The notes: generated by a model from the letters alone, not told the origin. Numbered from the stretch's first letter, positions 1 to 9,568 are shown. The stretch is DNA of 64,000 nucleotides from Solidesulfovibrio sp. (GCF_038562415.1 NZ_JBCFBA010000022.1:32093-96092); one strand, 5' to 3'. Translations and numbers: made by a program.

Positions 1-436
1 CTTCATCGAATTCATGCCCATGGGCGACGGCAACCTCTGGAAGCCCGAAAACTACATCACCGCCAAGGACGTGCTGGCCCTGGCTCAGCGCATGGCCGAC
101 CTCGTCCCGGACAGGAATGTGCATGACACGGGCGGGCCGGCCAAGATGTACCGCATCGCCGGGGGGCTTGGCCGCTTCGGCGTGATCTCGCCCCTAAGCG
201 AGCACTTCTGCGACACCTGCAACAGGCTGCGCATCACCGCCGACGGCAAGCTGCGCACCTGCCTGTTTTCCGAGCGCGAATTCAGGCTGCGGCCGCTTCT
301 GCGCAACCCCAAGCTCGGGTTGCCCATGGTGCGACGGGTGATCGCCATGGCCCTTCGCGACAAGCCGCTGGGCTACGAAGTCCTCGACCCCGGGGCCGCG
401 CCCGAGTCCCGGGACATGTCGGCCATCGGCGGCTGA
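1..436 (+). CDS. moaA: GTP 3',8-cyclase MoaA, C-terminal part (cut by window edge)
   Basis: C-terminal about 145 residues of the radical-SAM enzyme that converts GTP to 3',8-cyclo-GTP in the first step of molybdopterin synthesis. The reading frame is open from base 2, so the 5' part lies outside the window. The second [4Fe-4S] site of MoaA is visible: a Cys-x2-Cys followed about 14 residues later by a third Cys, inside the family signature CDTCNRLRITADGKLRTC. The protein ends in Gly-Gly, the conserved MoaA tail that the active site needs. It fits well next to a molybdopterin-dependent formate dehydrogenase. The next gene starts 12 bases after the stop, on the same strand. Confidence 0.95.
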   Translation, partial: FIEFMPMGDGNLWKPENYITAKDVLALAQRMADLVPDRNVHDTGGPAKMYRIAGGLGRFGVISPLSEHFCDTCNRLRITADGKLRTCLFSEREFRLRPLLRNPKLGLPMVRRVIAMALRDKPLGYEVLDPGAAPESRDMSAIGG

Positions 437-448
437 GGTGGTTTCGCC

Positions 449-1309
449 ATGTCCCTGGACATTGCCCGCCATGCCAGGACCGACGCCAGCGCCAGACGCC
501 TGATCGAGCGGCAGTGCTGGCCGTGCGGCCGGCCGGTTTGTCCGCGCTGCGCCGCGCAAAAGGTCTACGCCCTGGCCGAGGGCCGGGTGCGCTGCGCCGT
601 GTGCCGCTACACCTTTCACTCCTTGTCCGGTCGTTTCGCCGGCCTGGCCGGCCTGACGCCGCGCCAATGGCTGCGGCTGCTGGAACTGTTCGCCGCCAAG
701 GAGACTTCCCACGCCATGGCTGCCGCCCTGTCCGTGGCCTACAACACCGCCTACAAGGCGGCGACCATCGTGCGCCTGGCCATTTTGGCCGGCAGTTTCG
801 ACGGCCTGGCCATCCTGCGCGGCCGCCTGGGCCGGGAACTCGGGTTTTCCGGCAAGACCCTGCGCCCGGTGCCGGCCGACGCCCCCCTGGCCGACGTGCC
901 GGTCTTCGGCATCCTGGAGCGCGGCGACATGGTCTTCGTGGACTATTTGCCCGACATGACCCCCGAGGACATGCTCCACTTCAATCTCCATTTCTCCCTG
1001 CCGCTGTCCCGCCTGGGGGCCATCGTCTATTCCGACCGCTATCAGAGCTACCAGACCCTGGTGACCTGCGGTTCGGAGGTGCTCTCGCGGCGCTTCGTGG
1101 AGGTGGCTGGCCGCATCCCGGCCGTGGAACCCCGCCAGGAGGGCTTCTGGGCCTACGCCCGGGAGCGGCTGGTCCGCTTCCACGGGGTCACGGCCCGGAA
1201 ATTTCCGCTCTACCTTAAGGAACTGGAATTTCGCCACAACCAGAGAGGTTCCGATATCCTGCCGATTTTGCTCGCCAATATCTGCGCTTTCGTGCCAGAT
1301 CTTAACTAA
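449..1309 (+). CDS. IS1595/ISXO2-like transposase-derived protein with N-terminal zinc ribbon
   Basis: A 286-residue protein. Residues 23-52 hold paired cysteines (C23, C26, C31, C34, C49, C52), as in the zinc ribbon of IS1595-family transposases. The C-terminal half has the family pattern: IVYSDRYQSY (D196), then QEGFWAYARERL (E231) and a terminal EFRHNQR block. The canonical first catalytic motif D-E-x-Y is not visible; an FDG (D118) lies near the expected place, so activity is doubtful. I found no terminal inverted repeats or target duplications around the gene. Its composition matches its neighbours, and it sits neatly between moaA and fdhA with a possible SD (GAGGTGG). It may be a domesticated DNA-binding protein; that role is inference. 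Confidence 0.75.
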   Translation: MSLDIARHARTDASARRLIERQCWPCGRPVCPRCAAQKVYALAEGRVRCAVCRYTFHSLSGRFAGLAGLTPRQWLRLLELFAAKETSHAMAAALSVAYNTAYKAATIVRLAILAGSFDGLAILRGRLGRELGFSGKTLRPVPADAPLADVPVFGILERGDMVFVDYLPDMTPEDMLHFNLHFSLPLSRLGAIVYSDRYQSYQTLVTCGSEVLSRRFVEVAGRIPAVEPRQEGFWAYARERLVRFHGVTARKFPLYLKELEFRHNQRGSDILPILLANICAFVPDLN

Positions 1310-1320
1310 TTGGTTTTTCT

Positions 1321-1349
1321 TTGACCGCGACTGGCTCGTTTTTTAGGTA
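1321..1349 (+). promoter_or_regulatory. Possible sigma70 promoter upstream of fdhA
   Basis: TTGACC at 1321-1326, then 17 bases, then TAGGTA at 1344-1349. The -35 is good and the -10 is poor. It lies just before the palindrome at 1389-1410, in a segment clearly more AT-rich than the surrounding genes. This suits a regulated promoter for fdhAB. Confidence 0.3.
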
Positions 1350-1388
1350 ATAGGTGACTCTCATTGCGGATGTCTATGTTATTTTTAA

Positions 1389-1410
1389 CTTATGCTAAAT
1401 TTAGCATAAG
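1389..1410. promoter_or_regulatory. Perfect 22-bp palindrome, candidate operator of fdhAB
   Basis: CTTATGCTAAA is followed directly by its exact reverse complement TTTAGCATAAG, with no spacer. It lies in the 173-base gap before fdhA, about 72 bases before the start codon and about 40 bases after the possible -10. There is no T-run, and a loopless stem is unlike a terminator, so a homodimeric repressor or activator site is more likely. Which regulator binds is not known from the sequence; a molybdate-, tungstate- or selenium-linked control is only a guess. Confidence 0.6.
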
Positions 1411-1482
1411 AGATAAACGACCCGGAACCGTGACCGCGGCGACGGGGAAAGCGGCAAGCCTCGCGGCGAAGGAGACGGAACT

Positions 1483-4400
1483 ATGGAATGGAACCGGCGA
1501 GCGTTCCTCAAGATCGCGGGCGCGACCACGGCCGTGGCCGCCTTCGGCGGGCTCGGCTTCGACCTCGGGCCGGCCCGGGCCCAGGCCCAGGGCCAGGCCG
1601 ACAAGCTCAAATTCACCAAACAGACCACCTCGGTGTGCTGCTACTGTTCCGTGGGCTGCGGCCTGATCGCCAGCACCGACGGCAACGGCGAGGGCAGGGT
1701 GGTCAACATCGAGGGCGACCCGGACCATCCCATCAGCGAAGGCTCGCTGTGCCCCAAGGGCGCGTCCCACTACCAACTCGGCACGAACGACCGCCGTATC
1801 ACCAAGGTGCTCTACCGCGCCCCGTACGCCGAGAACTGGGAGGAAAAAAGCTGGGACTGGGCCCTGGACCGCATCGCCCGCAAGGTCAAGGACGTGCGCG
1901 ACGCCAGTTTCGTGGCCCGGGACGACAAGGGCCGCGCGGTCAATCGCTGCGAGGGGCTGGCCTCGGTCGGCTCGGCGGCCATGGACAACGAGGAATGCTG
2001 GATCTACCAGGCCATGCTGCGGGCCATGGGATTGACGTATATCGAGCATCAGGCCCGTATCTGACACAGCGCCACGGTAGCGGCTCTGGCAGAGTCGTTC
2101 GGGCGCGGGGCGATGACGAACCACTGGATCGACATCGCCAATGCGGATTGCATCCTGATCATGGGCAGCAACGCCGCCGAGAACCATCCCATTTCCTTCA
2201 AGTGGGCCCTTCGCGCCAAGGACAAGGGCGCCAAGATCATCCACGTGGACCCGCGCTACACGCGCACCTCGGCCCATGCCGACGTGTTCGCCCGGCTGCG
2301 GTCCGGTTCGGACATCGCCTTCCTGGGGGGCATGATCCGGTACATCCTGGCCAACAACCTGTATTTCAAGGATTACGTCGTCAATTACACCAACGCCTCG
2401 TTTCTCGTCGGCGACAAGTTCGACTTCAAGGACGGCCTGTTTTCCGGCTACGACGCCGGCAAGCGGGCCTACGACAAGTCCGCCTGGGCCTTCGTCAAGG
2501 ACGAAAACGGGATCATCAAGAAAGACCCGACCCTGCGCGATCCCCGTTGCGTCTTCCAGCTGATGCGCCGGCACTACGACCGCTACACGCTCCAGGCGGT
2601 CTCGCGGATCAGCGGCACGCCCGAGGCCGATTTGCAACTCGTCTACCAGACCTACGCCGCCACGGGCAAACCGGAAAAATCCGGCACCATGCTCTACGCC
2701 ATGGGCCAGACCCAGCACACCGTGGGCGTGCAAAACATCCGGGCCATGTCCCTCGTGCAGCTGCTTTTGGGCAACATGGGCGTGGCCGGCGGCGGCATCA
2801 ACGCGCTTCGCGGCGAGGCCAACGTCCAGGGCTCCACGGACCAGGGCCTGCTGTTCCACATCCTGCCCGGCTACGTCCCGACCCCCACGGCGGCCATGCA
2901 GACCCTGGCCGAATACAACGACAAGAACACCCCGGCCACCAAGGACCCCCAAAGCGCCAACTGGTGGGGCAACCGGCCCAAATACCTGGCCAGCTTCCTC
3001 AAGTCCATGTATCCCAGGCAGGACCTGGACACGGGCTACGGCTACCTGCCCAAGCTCGAACCGGGCAAGGACTACTCCTGGCTGTCGCTGTTCGACGTCA
3101 TGCACAAGGGGGCGTTTAAGGGCTTCTTCGCCTGGGGCCAGAATCCGGCCGCGAGTACCGCCAACGCCAACAAGACCCGCGAGGCCATGACCAAGCTCGA
3201 CTGGATGGTCACGGTCAACATGTTCGAGACCGAGACCGGCTCCTTCTGGAAGGGCCCGGGCATGGACCCCAAAAAGGTCAAGACCGAGGTCTTCTACCTG
3301 CCCTGCGCCGTGTCCTTCGAAAAGGAAGGCTCCATATCCAACTCCGGCCGCTGGATGCAGTGGCGCTACGCCGCCCAGAAGCCGACCGGCGACGCCAAGC
3401 CCGACGGCGACATCATCTACGAGTTGTTCGAGAAGATCCGCGCGCTCTACGTCAAGGAAGGCGGGGCCTTCCCCGATCCCATCAAGAACCTCGATTGGGA
3501 CGTGGCCACGGGCCACGCCTTCGACCCCCACAAGGTGGCGAGGCGCATCAACGGCGTCTTTTTGACCGAAAAGACCCTCAAGGTGGGCGACGCCGAGAAG
3601 ACCTTCAAACCCGGCGACCCGGTACCGGGCTTCGCGCTGCTCCAGACCGACGGCTCGACCTCGTCGGGCACCTGGGTCTACTGCGGCTCCTACACCGACA
3701 AGAACATGGCCGCCCGGCGCGACAAGGCCCAGACCCCCATGCAGGCGAACATCGGCCTGTTCCCGGGCTGGAGCTGGTGCTGGCCGGTCAACCGGCGCAT
3801 CCTCTACAACCGGGCCTCGGTCGATCCCCAGGGCAAGCCCTACCAGCCCCAGAAGCCGGTCATCGAATGGGTCGACGGCAAGTGGGTGGGCGACGTGCCC
3901 GACGGCCCCTGGCCGCCCATGGCCGATACCAAGGCCGGCAAATACCCCTTCATCATGACCACCGAGGGCATGGGGCTGCTGTTCGGGCCGGGCCGCAACG
4001 ACGGGCCCTTCCCCGAGCACTACGAGCCCCTGGAGTGCCCGGTGGGCGAGCATCCCTTCTCCAGGCAACTGAGCAACCCCACGGCCCTCACCTTCGAGGG
4101 CCCAACCGAGGTCCACGCCGCCTGCGACCCGCGCTATCCCTTCGTGTGCTCCACCTACCGGGTGACCGAGCACTGGCAGACGGGCGTCATGACCCGCAAC
4201 TCGCCCTGGCTGCTCGAGGCCGAGCCGCAGATGTTCTGCGAGATGAGCCCCGAGCTGGCGGCCATGCGCGGCATCGGAAACGGCGAGAAGGTGATCCTCG
4301 AAAGCACGCGCGGTTCCCTGTGGGCGAAAGCCATCGTCACCGAGCGCGTGAGGCCCTTCACGGTCATGGGCCAGACCGTCCACCAGGTGGGCATACCCTG

Positions 4401-4527
4401 GCACTACGGCTGGACCTGGCCCAAGCAGGGCGGGGATTCGGCCAACATCCTGTGCCCCTCGGTCGGCGATCCCAACACGGGCATCCCCGAGACCAAGGCC
4501 TTCATGGTCAACGTGCGCAAGGCCTAA
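1483..4527 (+). CDS. fdhA: Periplasmic formate dehydrogenase, catalytic subunit, selenocysteine-containing
   Basis: Oxidises formate to CO2 (or the reverse) at a Mo/W-bis-MGD centre. Read as one 1014-residue protein with UGA at 2062-2064 translated as selenocysteine 194: the frame stops there and resumes at once in the same frame with HSATVAALAESFGRG, the sequence expected after Sec in this family. The N-terminus has a twin-arginine signal (RRAFLK, residues 5-10). An N-terminal [4Fe-4S] site is C52-x2-C55-x3-C59 plus C90. The molybdopterin oxidoreductase and dinucleotide-binding domains follow. It is exported folded through Tat and pairs with fdhB 12 bases downstream. Annotation software often splits such genes into 1483-2064 and 2113-4527. 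Confidence 0.95.
2062..2105 (+). promoter_or_regulatory. Selenocysteine UGA codon and expected SECIS region of fdhA
   Basis: The in-frame UGA is followed directly by the segment where bacterial SECIS hairpins lie (the first 40 or so bases after the codon). A GC-[GGCTCTG]-GC apical arrangement at about 2080-2090 resembles the GGUCU-type loop bound by SelB in E. coli fdhF/fdnG. The helix I can draw by hand is imperfect, so the exact structure is uncertain although recoding itself is well supported. Confidence 0.6.
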
Positions 4528-4539
4528 AGGAGCGATGCC

Positions 4540-5262
4540 ATGAACGGAAAGACCTTCTTCGTGGACCTGTCGCGCTGCACCGGCTGCCGCGGCTGCCAGG
4601 TGGCCTGCAAGCAGTGGAAGAACAAGCCCGTGGAGCAAACCGAGAACACCGGCTCCCACCAGAACCCGCCCGACCTGTCCTGGCAGACGCTCAAGGTCGT
4701 GCGGTTCGCCGAGAAAACCATCGACGGGAAGTTCCATTGGCTGTTCTTCCCGGACCAGTGCCGCCATTGCCTGGACGCTCCCTGCAAGATGGTGGGCGAT
4801 TCCGAGGTCAAGGATGCCATCGTCCAGGACCCGCAGACCGGGGCGGTGGTTTTCACCGACAAGTGCACGGGGCTTAATGCCGAGGCCGTGCGCGAGGCCT
4901 GCCCCTACGACATCCCGCGCGTCGATGCGGCCACCAAGCGCATGTACAAATGCGACATGTGCAACGACCGGGTCCGGGCCGGCCTGCTGCCGTCGTGCGT
5001 CAAGACCTGCCCGACGGGCACCATGCACTTCGGCGACCGCGAGGAGATGCTGGAGCTGGCCAGGGCGCGCCTGGCCAAGCTCAAGCCCAGCCATCCCAAG
5101 GCCGAACTGGTGGACGCCGAGTCGGTGCGCTGCGTGTTTTTGTGCCCGCAGCCGCCGAGCGCCTACCACAAATACGTCCAGTTCGGCGAGGCCGGACCGC
5201 GCCCGCTGACCCGCAAGGCCCTTTTCGCCAAAGTCCTGCGGCCGTTGCGGGCTTTCGGCTAG
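4540..5262 (+). CDS. fdhB: Formate dehydrogenase iron-sulfur (beta) subunit
   Basis: A 240-residue electron-transfer subunit with four ferredoxin-type cysteine clusters: CTGCRGCQVAC near the start, CRHCLDAPC, CTGLNAEAVREACP and CDMCNDRV with CVKTCP. This is the family pattern for four [4Fe-4S] clusters. It has no signal peptide of its own, as expected for a partner carried out by the Tat signal of FdhA. An SD (AAGGAG) precedes the ATG. No cytochrome or membrane subunit follows, so this looks like the soluble two-subunit FdhAB of Desulfovibrio, which passes electrons to periplasmic c-type cytochromes (family knowledge). Confidence 0.93.
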   Translation: MNGKTFFVDLSRCTGCRGCQVACKQWKNKPVEQTENTGSHQNPPDLSWQTLKVVRFAEKTIDGKFHWLFFPDQCRHCLDAPCKMVGDSEVKDAIVQDPQTGAVVFTDKCTGLNAEAVREACPYDIPRVDAATKRMYKCDMCNDRVRAGLLPSCVKTCPTGTMHFGDREEMLELARARLAKLKPSHPKAELVDAESVRCVFLCPQPPSAYHKYVQFGEAGPRPLTRKALFAKVLRPLRAFG

Positions 5263-5270
5263 GGCCCGTC

Positions 5271-5302
5271 GCCGCACCCGGCGCCACCGGGCCGGGTGCG
5301 GC
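5271..5302 (+). terminator. Strong hairpin after fdhB, without T-run
   Basis: A 12-bp perfect stem (GCCGCACCCGGC / GCCGGGTGCGGC) with an 8-base loop, starting 8 bases after the fdhB stop. No T-tract follows. It may end transcription inefficiently or protect the 3' end of the fdh mRNA. Confidence 0.55.
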
Positions 5303-5308
5303 AGGGCA

Positions 5309-5338
5309 TTGGCAACAGTGCGATTTCCTGGAGAATAT
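5309..5338 (+). promoter_or_regulatory. Possible promoter of the sensory operon
   Basis: TTGGCA at 5309-5314, an 18-base spacer, and GAATAT at 5333-5338, followed by an AT-rich imperfect inverted repeat around TATTCGATAT. It lies between the hairpin after fdhB and the binding-protein gene. Both hexamers deviate from consensus. Confidence 0.35.
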
Positions 5339-5476
5339 TCGATATTTCCCAGGTTCCGGCACGAGGTTCCCCGCCGTCCGCCTCGGGAGGCCGCTGCCAC
5401 GGCCTCCCGGGCCGGCCGGTTGTCGCCGGCATCGATACCGGTTGACCCCAACATCCGATCTGGTATCTCCCGAGCG

Positions 5477-6742
5477 ATGACAGCACCCCTCAGGCTCTTG
5501 CGGACCGCGGCCGCTTTCCTCGGGCTGGCCCTGGCGATGCTCCTGTTCGCGTGTTCGGGGTCCCCGTCCAGGGAGGAGCAGGCGACGCGCGTGCCGGGCG
5601 TAACCGACGACGTCGTGCTCGTGGGCTCGTCGCTGCCGCTGACCGGGCATGCCAGCTACCTGGGCAAGCAGACGCTTTTCGGGGCGCTGGCCTACCTCAA
5701 CGCCGTCAACGACGCCGGCGGGGTGGCCGGCCGCCGGATCAAGGTCCTGGACCTCGACGACGGCTACGACCCGCCGCGCTGCGTGGCCAACACCCAGCGG
5801 CTCATCGTCGAGGAGCGGGTGTTTTGCCTTTTCAGCTACGTCGGCACGCCGACAACGGTCAAAATCATTCCGCTGCTGGAGGAGGCCAGGGTGCCGCTGG
5901 TCGGCAGCTTCACCGGCGCCGACGCCCTGCGCACGCCGTTTCGTCGCTACATCGTCAACGTCCGGCCCTCCTATTACCAGGAGACCGCCGCCGCCGTGGA
6001 CCACATGGTCACGGACCTGGGCCTGGAGCGGGTCGCCGTCTTCTACCAGTACGACGCCTATGGCTTCGACGGCCTGCGCGGCACGGAAATGGCCCTGCGC
6101 GCCCGGGGCCTGGCCCCTGTGGCCCGTGGCTCGTACATCCGGGGCACCATGGACGTGGAGGAGGGGATTTCGCGCATTCTCGAGGCCAATTCCCGGGCCA
6201 TCGTCATGATCGGCACCTCGGGGCCGTGCGCCAAGGCCATCCGGCTGGCCCGGTCCAAGGGCTACGACGGGCTTTTCTACGCCGTCTCCTTTGTCGGCGC
6301 CGACGAGATCGCCCGCATCCTGGGTCCCACCGACGACACGCCCTTTGTCATGTCCCAGGTGGTGCCGCCGCCGGGGTTGCCGGAATCGGAGGCGTTGCTT
6401 TCGGGCGTGGTGGAATACGCCCAGCTGTTGTCCCGGTATTTTCCCGAGGAGCGGCCCAACCTGGTCGGCCTGGAGGGGTTCATCAACGCCAAGGTGCTGG
6501 TGGAGGGCCTGCGCCGCTGCGGCCGGGAGCTGACCCGCGAGCGCTTTCTGGACGCCATCGAATCCATCCAGAGCTTTTCCGTGGGCATCGCCAGCCCCGT
6601 CAGCTTCGCCCAGAACCGCCACCAGGGCCTGGAGCGCGTCTATTTCACGCGCCTGGAGGGCGGCACCTTCCATCTGGTCATGGACTGGCCGGGCCTGCGC
6701 CGGGCCCTCGAAGCCGCCCCGGCCACGGCCGGGGCGCGGTAG
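5477..6742 (+). CDS. Periplasmic branched-chain amino acid-type binding lipoprotein of a sensory operon
   Basis: A 421-residue type I periplasmic binding protein (Leu/Ile/Val-binding fold). The start is the ATG at 5477, which places a lipoprotein signal at the N-terminus: hydrophobic residues 11-24, then LFAC with C26 as the lipidation site. Family features include GSSLPLTGHASYLGKQ near the N-terminus and the NDAGGVAGRRI motif. It is not followed by permease genes. The histidine kinase begins 4 bases after its stop, so it more likely presents a ligand to that kinase than drives uptake. The ligand is unknown; its similarity class covers amino acids, amides, urea and aromatic acids. Confidence 0.85.
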   Translation: MTAPLRLLRTAAAFLGLALAMLLFACSGSPSREEQATRVPGVTDDVVLVGSSLPLTGHASYLGKQTLFGALAYLNAVNDAGGVAGRRIKVLDLDDGYDPPRCVANTQRLIVEERVFCLFSYVGTPTTVKIIPLLEEARVPLVGSFTGADALRTPFRRYIVNVRPSYYQETAAAVDHMVTDLGLERVAVFYQYDAYGFDGLRGTEMALRARGLAPVARGSYIRGTMDVEEGISRILEANSRAIVMIGTSGPCAKAIRLARSKGYDGLFYAVSFVGADEIARILGPTDDTPFVMSQVVPPPGLPESEALLSGVVEYAQLLSRYFPEERPNLVGLEGFINAKVLVEGLRRCGRELTRERFLDAIESIQSFSVGIASPVSFAQNRHQGLERVYFTRLEGGTFHLVMDWPGLRRALEAAPATAGAR

Positions 6743-6746
6743 CCCC

Positions 6747-8753
6747 ATGTTCGCCCATCGCCGGGTCAGCCTCAAGCTCAAGATGTTCGGCGGCGCCATG
6801 GCCGTGGTGCTTTTCGTCAGCGCCGTCATCGCGCTGCTCGCCCGCTGGATACTCGTCACGAGCCTCAACCGCGAACTCGAACAGCGCGGCGTGGCCATCG
6901 GCCAGAGCCTGTCCGAGCGGGCCAGCGGCTTTATCCTGGACAAGGACCGGGCCAACCTGGTCAGCCTGGTCTTCGACGCCGCCCAGCTCGGCGAGCGCCG
7001 CATCCTCGTTTCCTACATCTTCATCGAGGACGCCGAGGGCCGCATCCTGGCCAACACCTTCATCCGGCCCTTCCCCGGGCAGCTCACCCACGTCAACCCC
7101 CTGCCCGACGGCGCGGAATCGAGCATCAAGCTGGTCGATTTCGAGGACAAGCAGGCCATCGACATCGCCGTGCCCGTGCGCGAGGGCATCTACACCCTGG
7201 GCGCCGTCCACGTGGGCCTGTCCAAAAGCCACATCGATTCCCTTGTCGGCACGCTGCGTACCACCTTCCTGGGCTTCATCGCCGCCGTGACCGTGGTCAT
7301 GTTCCTCATCGTCCTGCGCCTGTCCAACGCCGTGGCCGGCCCCATCGCCCGCTTGACCAGGGCGGCCGACGCCGTCAGCCGGGGCAGCCTGGAGGAGCCG
7401 GCCGCGCTGCTCGGGCTTCGCGACACCGCGCCCCGGGACTGCCCGGCCTACGCCGATACCGACCTGCCGTGCTGGCACTTCGACCAAAGCCGTACCGAGG
7501 CCGTGGGGGCCAATCCGCAAAACGTCCCGACCTGCCGGGAATGCCGCTTCTACCGCAAGGCCGGCGGTGGCGACGAAGTGGCCCAACTGGCCGAATCGTT
7601 CGGCAACATGATCTGGTCCATCCGGCTCTACCGGCGGCGGCTGCGGGAGTCCGAGGAGAAATACCGCTCGCTGTTCGACAGCAACCCCGATCCGGTCTTC
7701 GTGGTCGAAGCCGCCAACGGCCGCATCCTGGACGCCAACTCCCAGGCCGAGGACGTCTACGGCTATGCCCGCAAGGAACTGCTCGGCCGGGCCGTCGGCG
7801 ACCTGGAGCCGGGAGCGGGGGAGGTGGGCGTGGCCGCCTACCTCGGCGACCGCGACGCCCCGGACCGGGTGCTGTTCCCCAAGCTGCGCCACGTCAGGAA
7901 GAACGGCGCGCCGCTCTACGTCAACCTCCACGCCTGCCGCATCGCCTACCGGGGGCGAGACGCGGTCATCGTCTCGGCCACCGACGTCACCGAACTGGTG
8001 GAAAAGGACGCCCAGCTCATCCAGGCGAGCAAGATGAAGACCCTGGGCGAGATGTCCGCCGGCATCGCCCACGAGCTCAACCAGCCCTTAAACGCCATCA
8101 AGCTCGGCAGCGACTACCTGCGCCTGGTCACCGAGGGCGGAAAGCTCCCCCCGGCCGACAATCTGGCCGCCGTCACGGCCCAGATCAGCGAACAGGTCGA
8201 CCGGGCGGCGGCCATTATCGCCCATCTGCGCGATTTCGGCCGCAAGTCGCAGCCACAGCTGGGAAATGTCGACCTCAACGATCCCATCCGGGGCGTGTTC
8301 GCCATCATCGGCCACGACCTGTCCCTCCAGGACATCGCCGTGCGCCTGGACCTCGGCACGCTTTCGCCCATCAAGGCCCACGCCAACCGCCTGGAGCAGG
8401 TCTTCTTCAATCTGGTGGTCAACGCCCGCGACGCGCTGCTTGCCGCCGCCTGTCCCGACAATGCCGCCAAGGGCCGGGCCATCGCCATCGCCACGCGCAT
8501 GGAACAGGGCCGCGTGACGGCGTCCGTGGCCGACAACGGCTGCGGCATTCCCGAGAACGTCCGCCACAAGATCTTCGAGCCGTTTTTCACCACCAAGCAG
8601 GCCGGCCAGGGCATGGGGCTGGGGCTGGCCATCACCTACGGCATCGTCAAGGATTACGGTGGTGACATTCTTGTCGACGACGCCCCTGGGGGCGGCTGTG
8701 TTTTTCGGCTGACCTTCCCGGCCGCGCGCGACGGCGCCCCCCAAGGGGCTTGA
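6747..8753 (+). CDS. Membrane sensor histidine kinase with Cys-rich insert near HAMP and a PAS domain
   Basis: 668 residues. TM1 lies at about 12-36, a periplasmic sensor region at 37-172, and TM2 at about 173-195. A HAMP-like helix ([16 protein letters not shown]) follows. It is interrupted by a segment with C232, C242 (in PCW), C263 and C266 (CRECR) before the second HAMP-like helix. A PAS domain spans about 302-425. The HisKA helix carries H442 ([11 protein letters not shown]). The ATPase domain shows the N box ([10 protein letters not shown]), DNGCGIPE and GMGLGLAI. The four cysteines could bind a metal or sense redox. It is translated together with the upstream binding protein and the downstream receiver protein. 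Confidence 0.92.
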   Translation: MFAHRRVSLKLKMFGGAMAVVLFVSAVIALLARWILVTSLNRELEQRGVAIGQSLSERASGFILDKDRANLVSLVFDAAQLGERRILVSYIFIEDAEGRILANTFIRPFPGQLTHVNPLPDGAESSIKLVDFEDKQAIDIAVPVREGIYTLGAVHVGLSKSHIDSLVGTLRTTFLGFIAAVTVVMFLIVLRLSNAVAGPIARLTRAADAVSRGSLEEPAALLGLRDTAPRDCPAYADTDLPCWHFDQSRTEAVGANPQNVPTCRECRFYRKAGGGDEVAQLAESFGNMIWSIRLYRRRLRESEEKYRSLFDSNPDPVFVVEAANGRILDANSQAEDVYGYARKELLGRAVGDLEPGAGEVGVAAYLGDRDAPDRVLFPKLRHVRKNGAPLYVNLHACRIAYRGRDAVIVSATDVTELVEKDAQLIQASKMKTLGEMSAGIAHELNQPLNAIKLGSDYLRLVTEGGKLPPADNLAAVTAQISEQVDRAAAIIAHLRDFGRKSQPQLGNVDLNDPIRGVFAIIGHDLSLQDIAVRLDLGTLSPIKAHANRLEQVFFNLVVNARDALLAAACPDNAAKGRAIAIATRMEQGRVTASVADNGCGIPENVRHKIFEPFFTTKQAGQGMGLGLAITYGIVKDYGGDILVDDAPGGGCVFRLTFPAARDGAPQGA

Positions 8754-8805
8754 CGCCGCCCCCGGGACGCGACCACAAGGATTTCGGTACAGGCGGGAGC
8801 AAGGC

Positions 8806-9528
8806 ATGCGCACGATTTTGGTGATTGACGACGAACGACCCACCCTCCGGATGTTCGAACTTTTTCTCGGGGCCTATGGCTATACGGTCCTGACCGCCGC
8901 CAGCGGCGAGGACGGGCTGGCCGTTTTCGCCGAACAGCGCCCGCCCATCGTGCTCACCGACATCAAGATGCCCGGCATGGACGGCCTGGCCGTGCTGCGG
9001 GCCATCAAGGAAGACAGCCCCGAAACCGAAGTCGTGGTCATCACCGGCCACGGCGACGTGGATCTGGCCCTGACCGCCCTGGGGCTGCGGGCCACGGACT
9101 TCATCGACAAACCCATCCGCCGCGAAGCCTTGGAAGCCGCCCTCGCCCGGGCCAACGCCAGGCTGGAGCATGCCGCCGCCGGCGCGAACGGGGATGCCAT
9201 CGCCGTGGAACACGACGGCGACGTGGCGGTCATCGCCATCGCCGGCAGCCTCACGGCGGCCTCCGAACCCTACCTGACCCGGGCGGTGCGCCAGGCCGAC
9301 GAGGCCCGCAAACTGCTGTTCGCCTTCAGCCCCGATGCCTCCATCAACGGCGCCGGCCTCGACCTCGTGGCCCAGGCGGCCGAGGATTCCCAAGGCGGCG
9401 GCCGGCCCGTGGCCCTGTGCGGCCTGTCCGACAATTTCGCCATGGTCCTGGACCGCCTCGGCATCACCGGCCGGGCGCCGCGTTTCGCCGGCCGACGCGA
9501 GGCCCTGGCCTATCTTTCCTCCAGATAG
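8806..9528 (+). CDS. Response regulator with receiver and C-terminal STAS-like domain
   Basis: 240 residues. Residues 1-120 are a receiver domain: acidic pair D8-D9, phospho-acceptor D52 in LTDIKMPG, and K at the end of the DFIDKP motif. No DNA-binding domain follows. Residues about 128-240 (from HDGDVAVIAIAGSL through ASINGAGLDLVAQAA to VALCGLSDNF) follow the strand-helix pattern of STAS / anti-sigma-factor-antagonist domains, with S179 at the place of the phosphorylatable Ser. The output would then be protein-protein control, perhaps of an anti-sigma factor or kinase, rather than promoter binding. The STAS assignment rests on pattern, not on a search. Confidence 0.85.
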   Translation: MRTILVIDDERPTLRMFELFLGAYGYTVLTAASGEDGLAVFAEQRPPIVLTDIKMPGMDGLAVLRAIKEDSPETEVVVITGHGDVDLALTALGLRATDFIDKPIRREALEAALARANARLEHAAAGANGDAIAVEHDGDVAVIAIAGSLTAASEPYLTRAVRQADEARKLLFAFSPDASINGAGLDLVAQAAEDSQGGGRPVALCGLSDNFAMVLDRLGITGRAPRFAGRREALAYLSSR

Positions 9529-9568
9529 GCCGCGGGCCGGATTGCGGGCGAAAGACCGCTGACGGGCG

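Noticed and set aside
2062..2064. UGA as a nonsense mutation or assembly error splitting fdhA
   Set aside because: Family sequence continues in the same frame immediately after it, at the known selenocysteine position.
1390..5454. A very long open frame antisense to fdhAB (and similar ones antisense to the liv, guaBA and secD genes)
   Set aside because: Long antisense frames arise in GC-rich DNA from third-position bias. The products are low-complexity (Gly/Ala/His/Arg-rich), match no family, and overlap well-supported genes.
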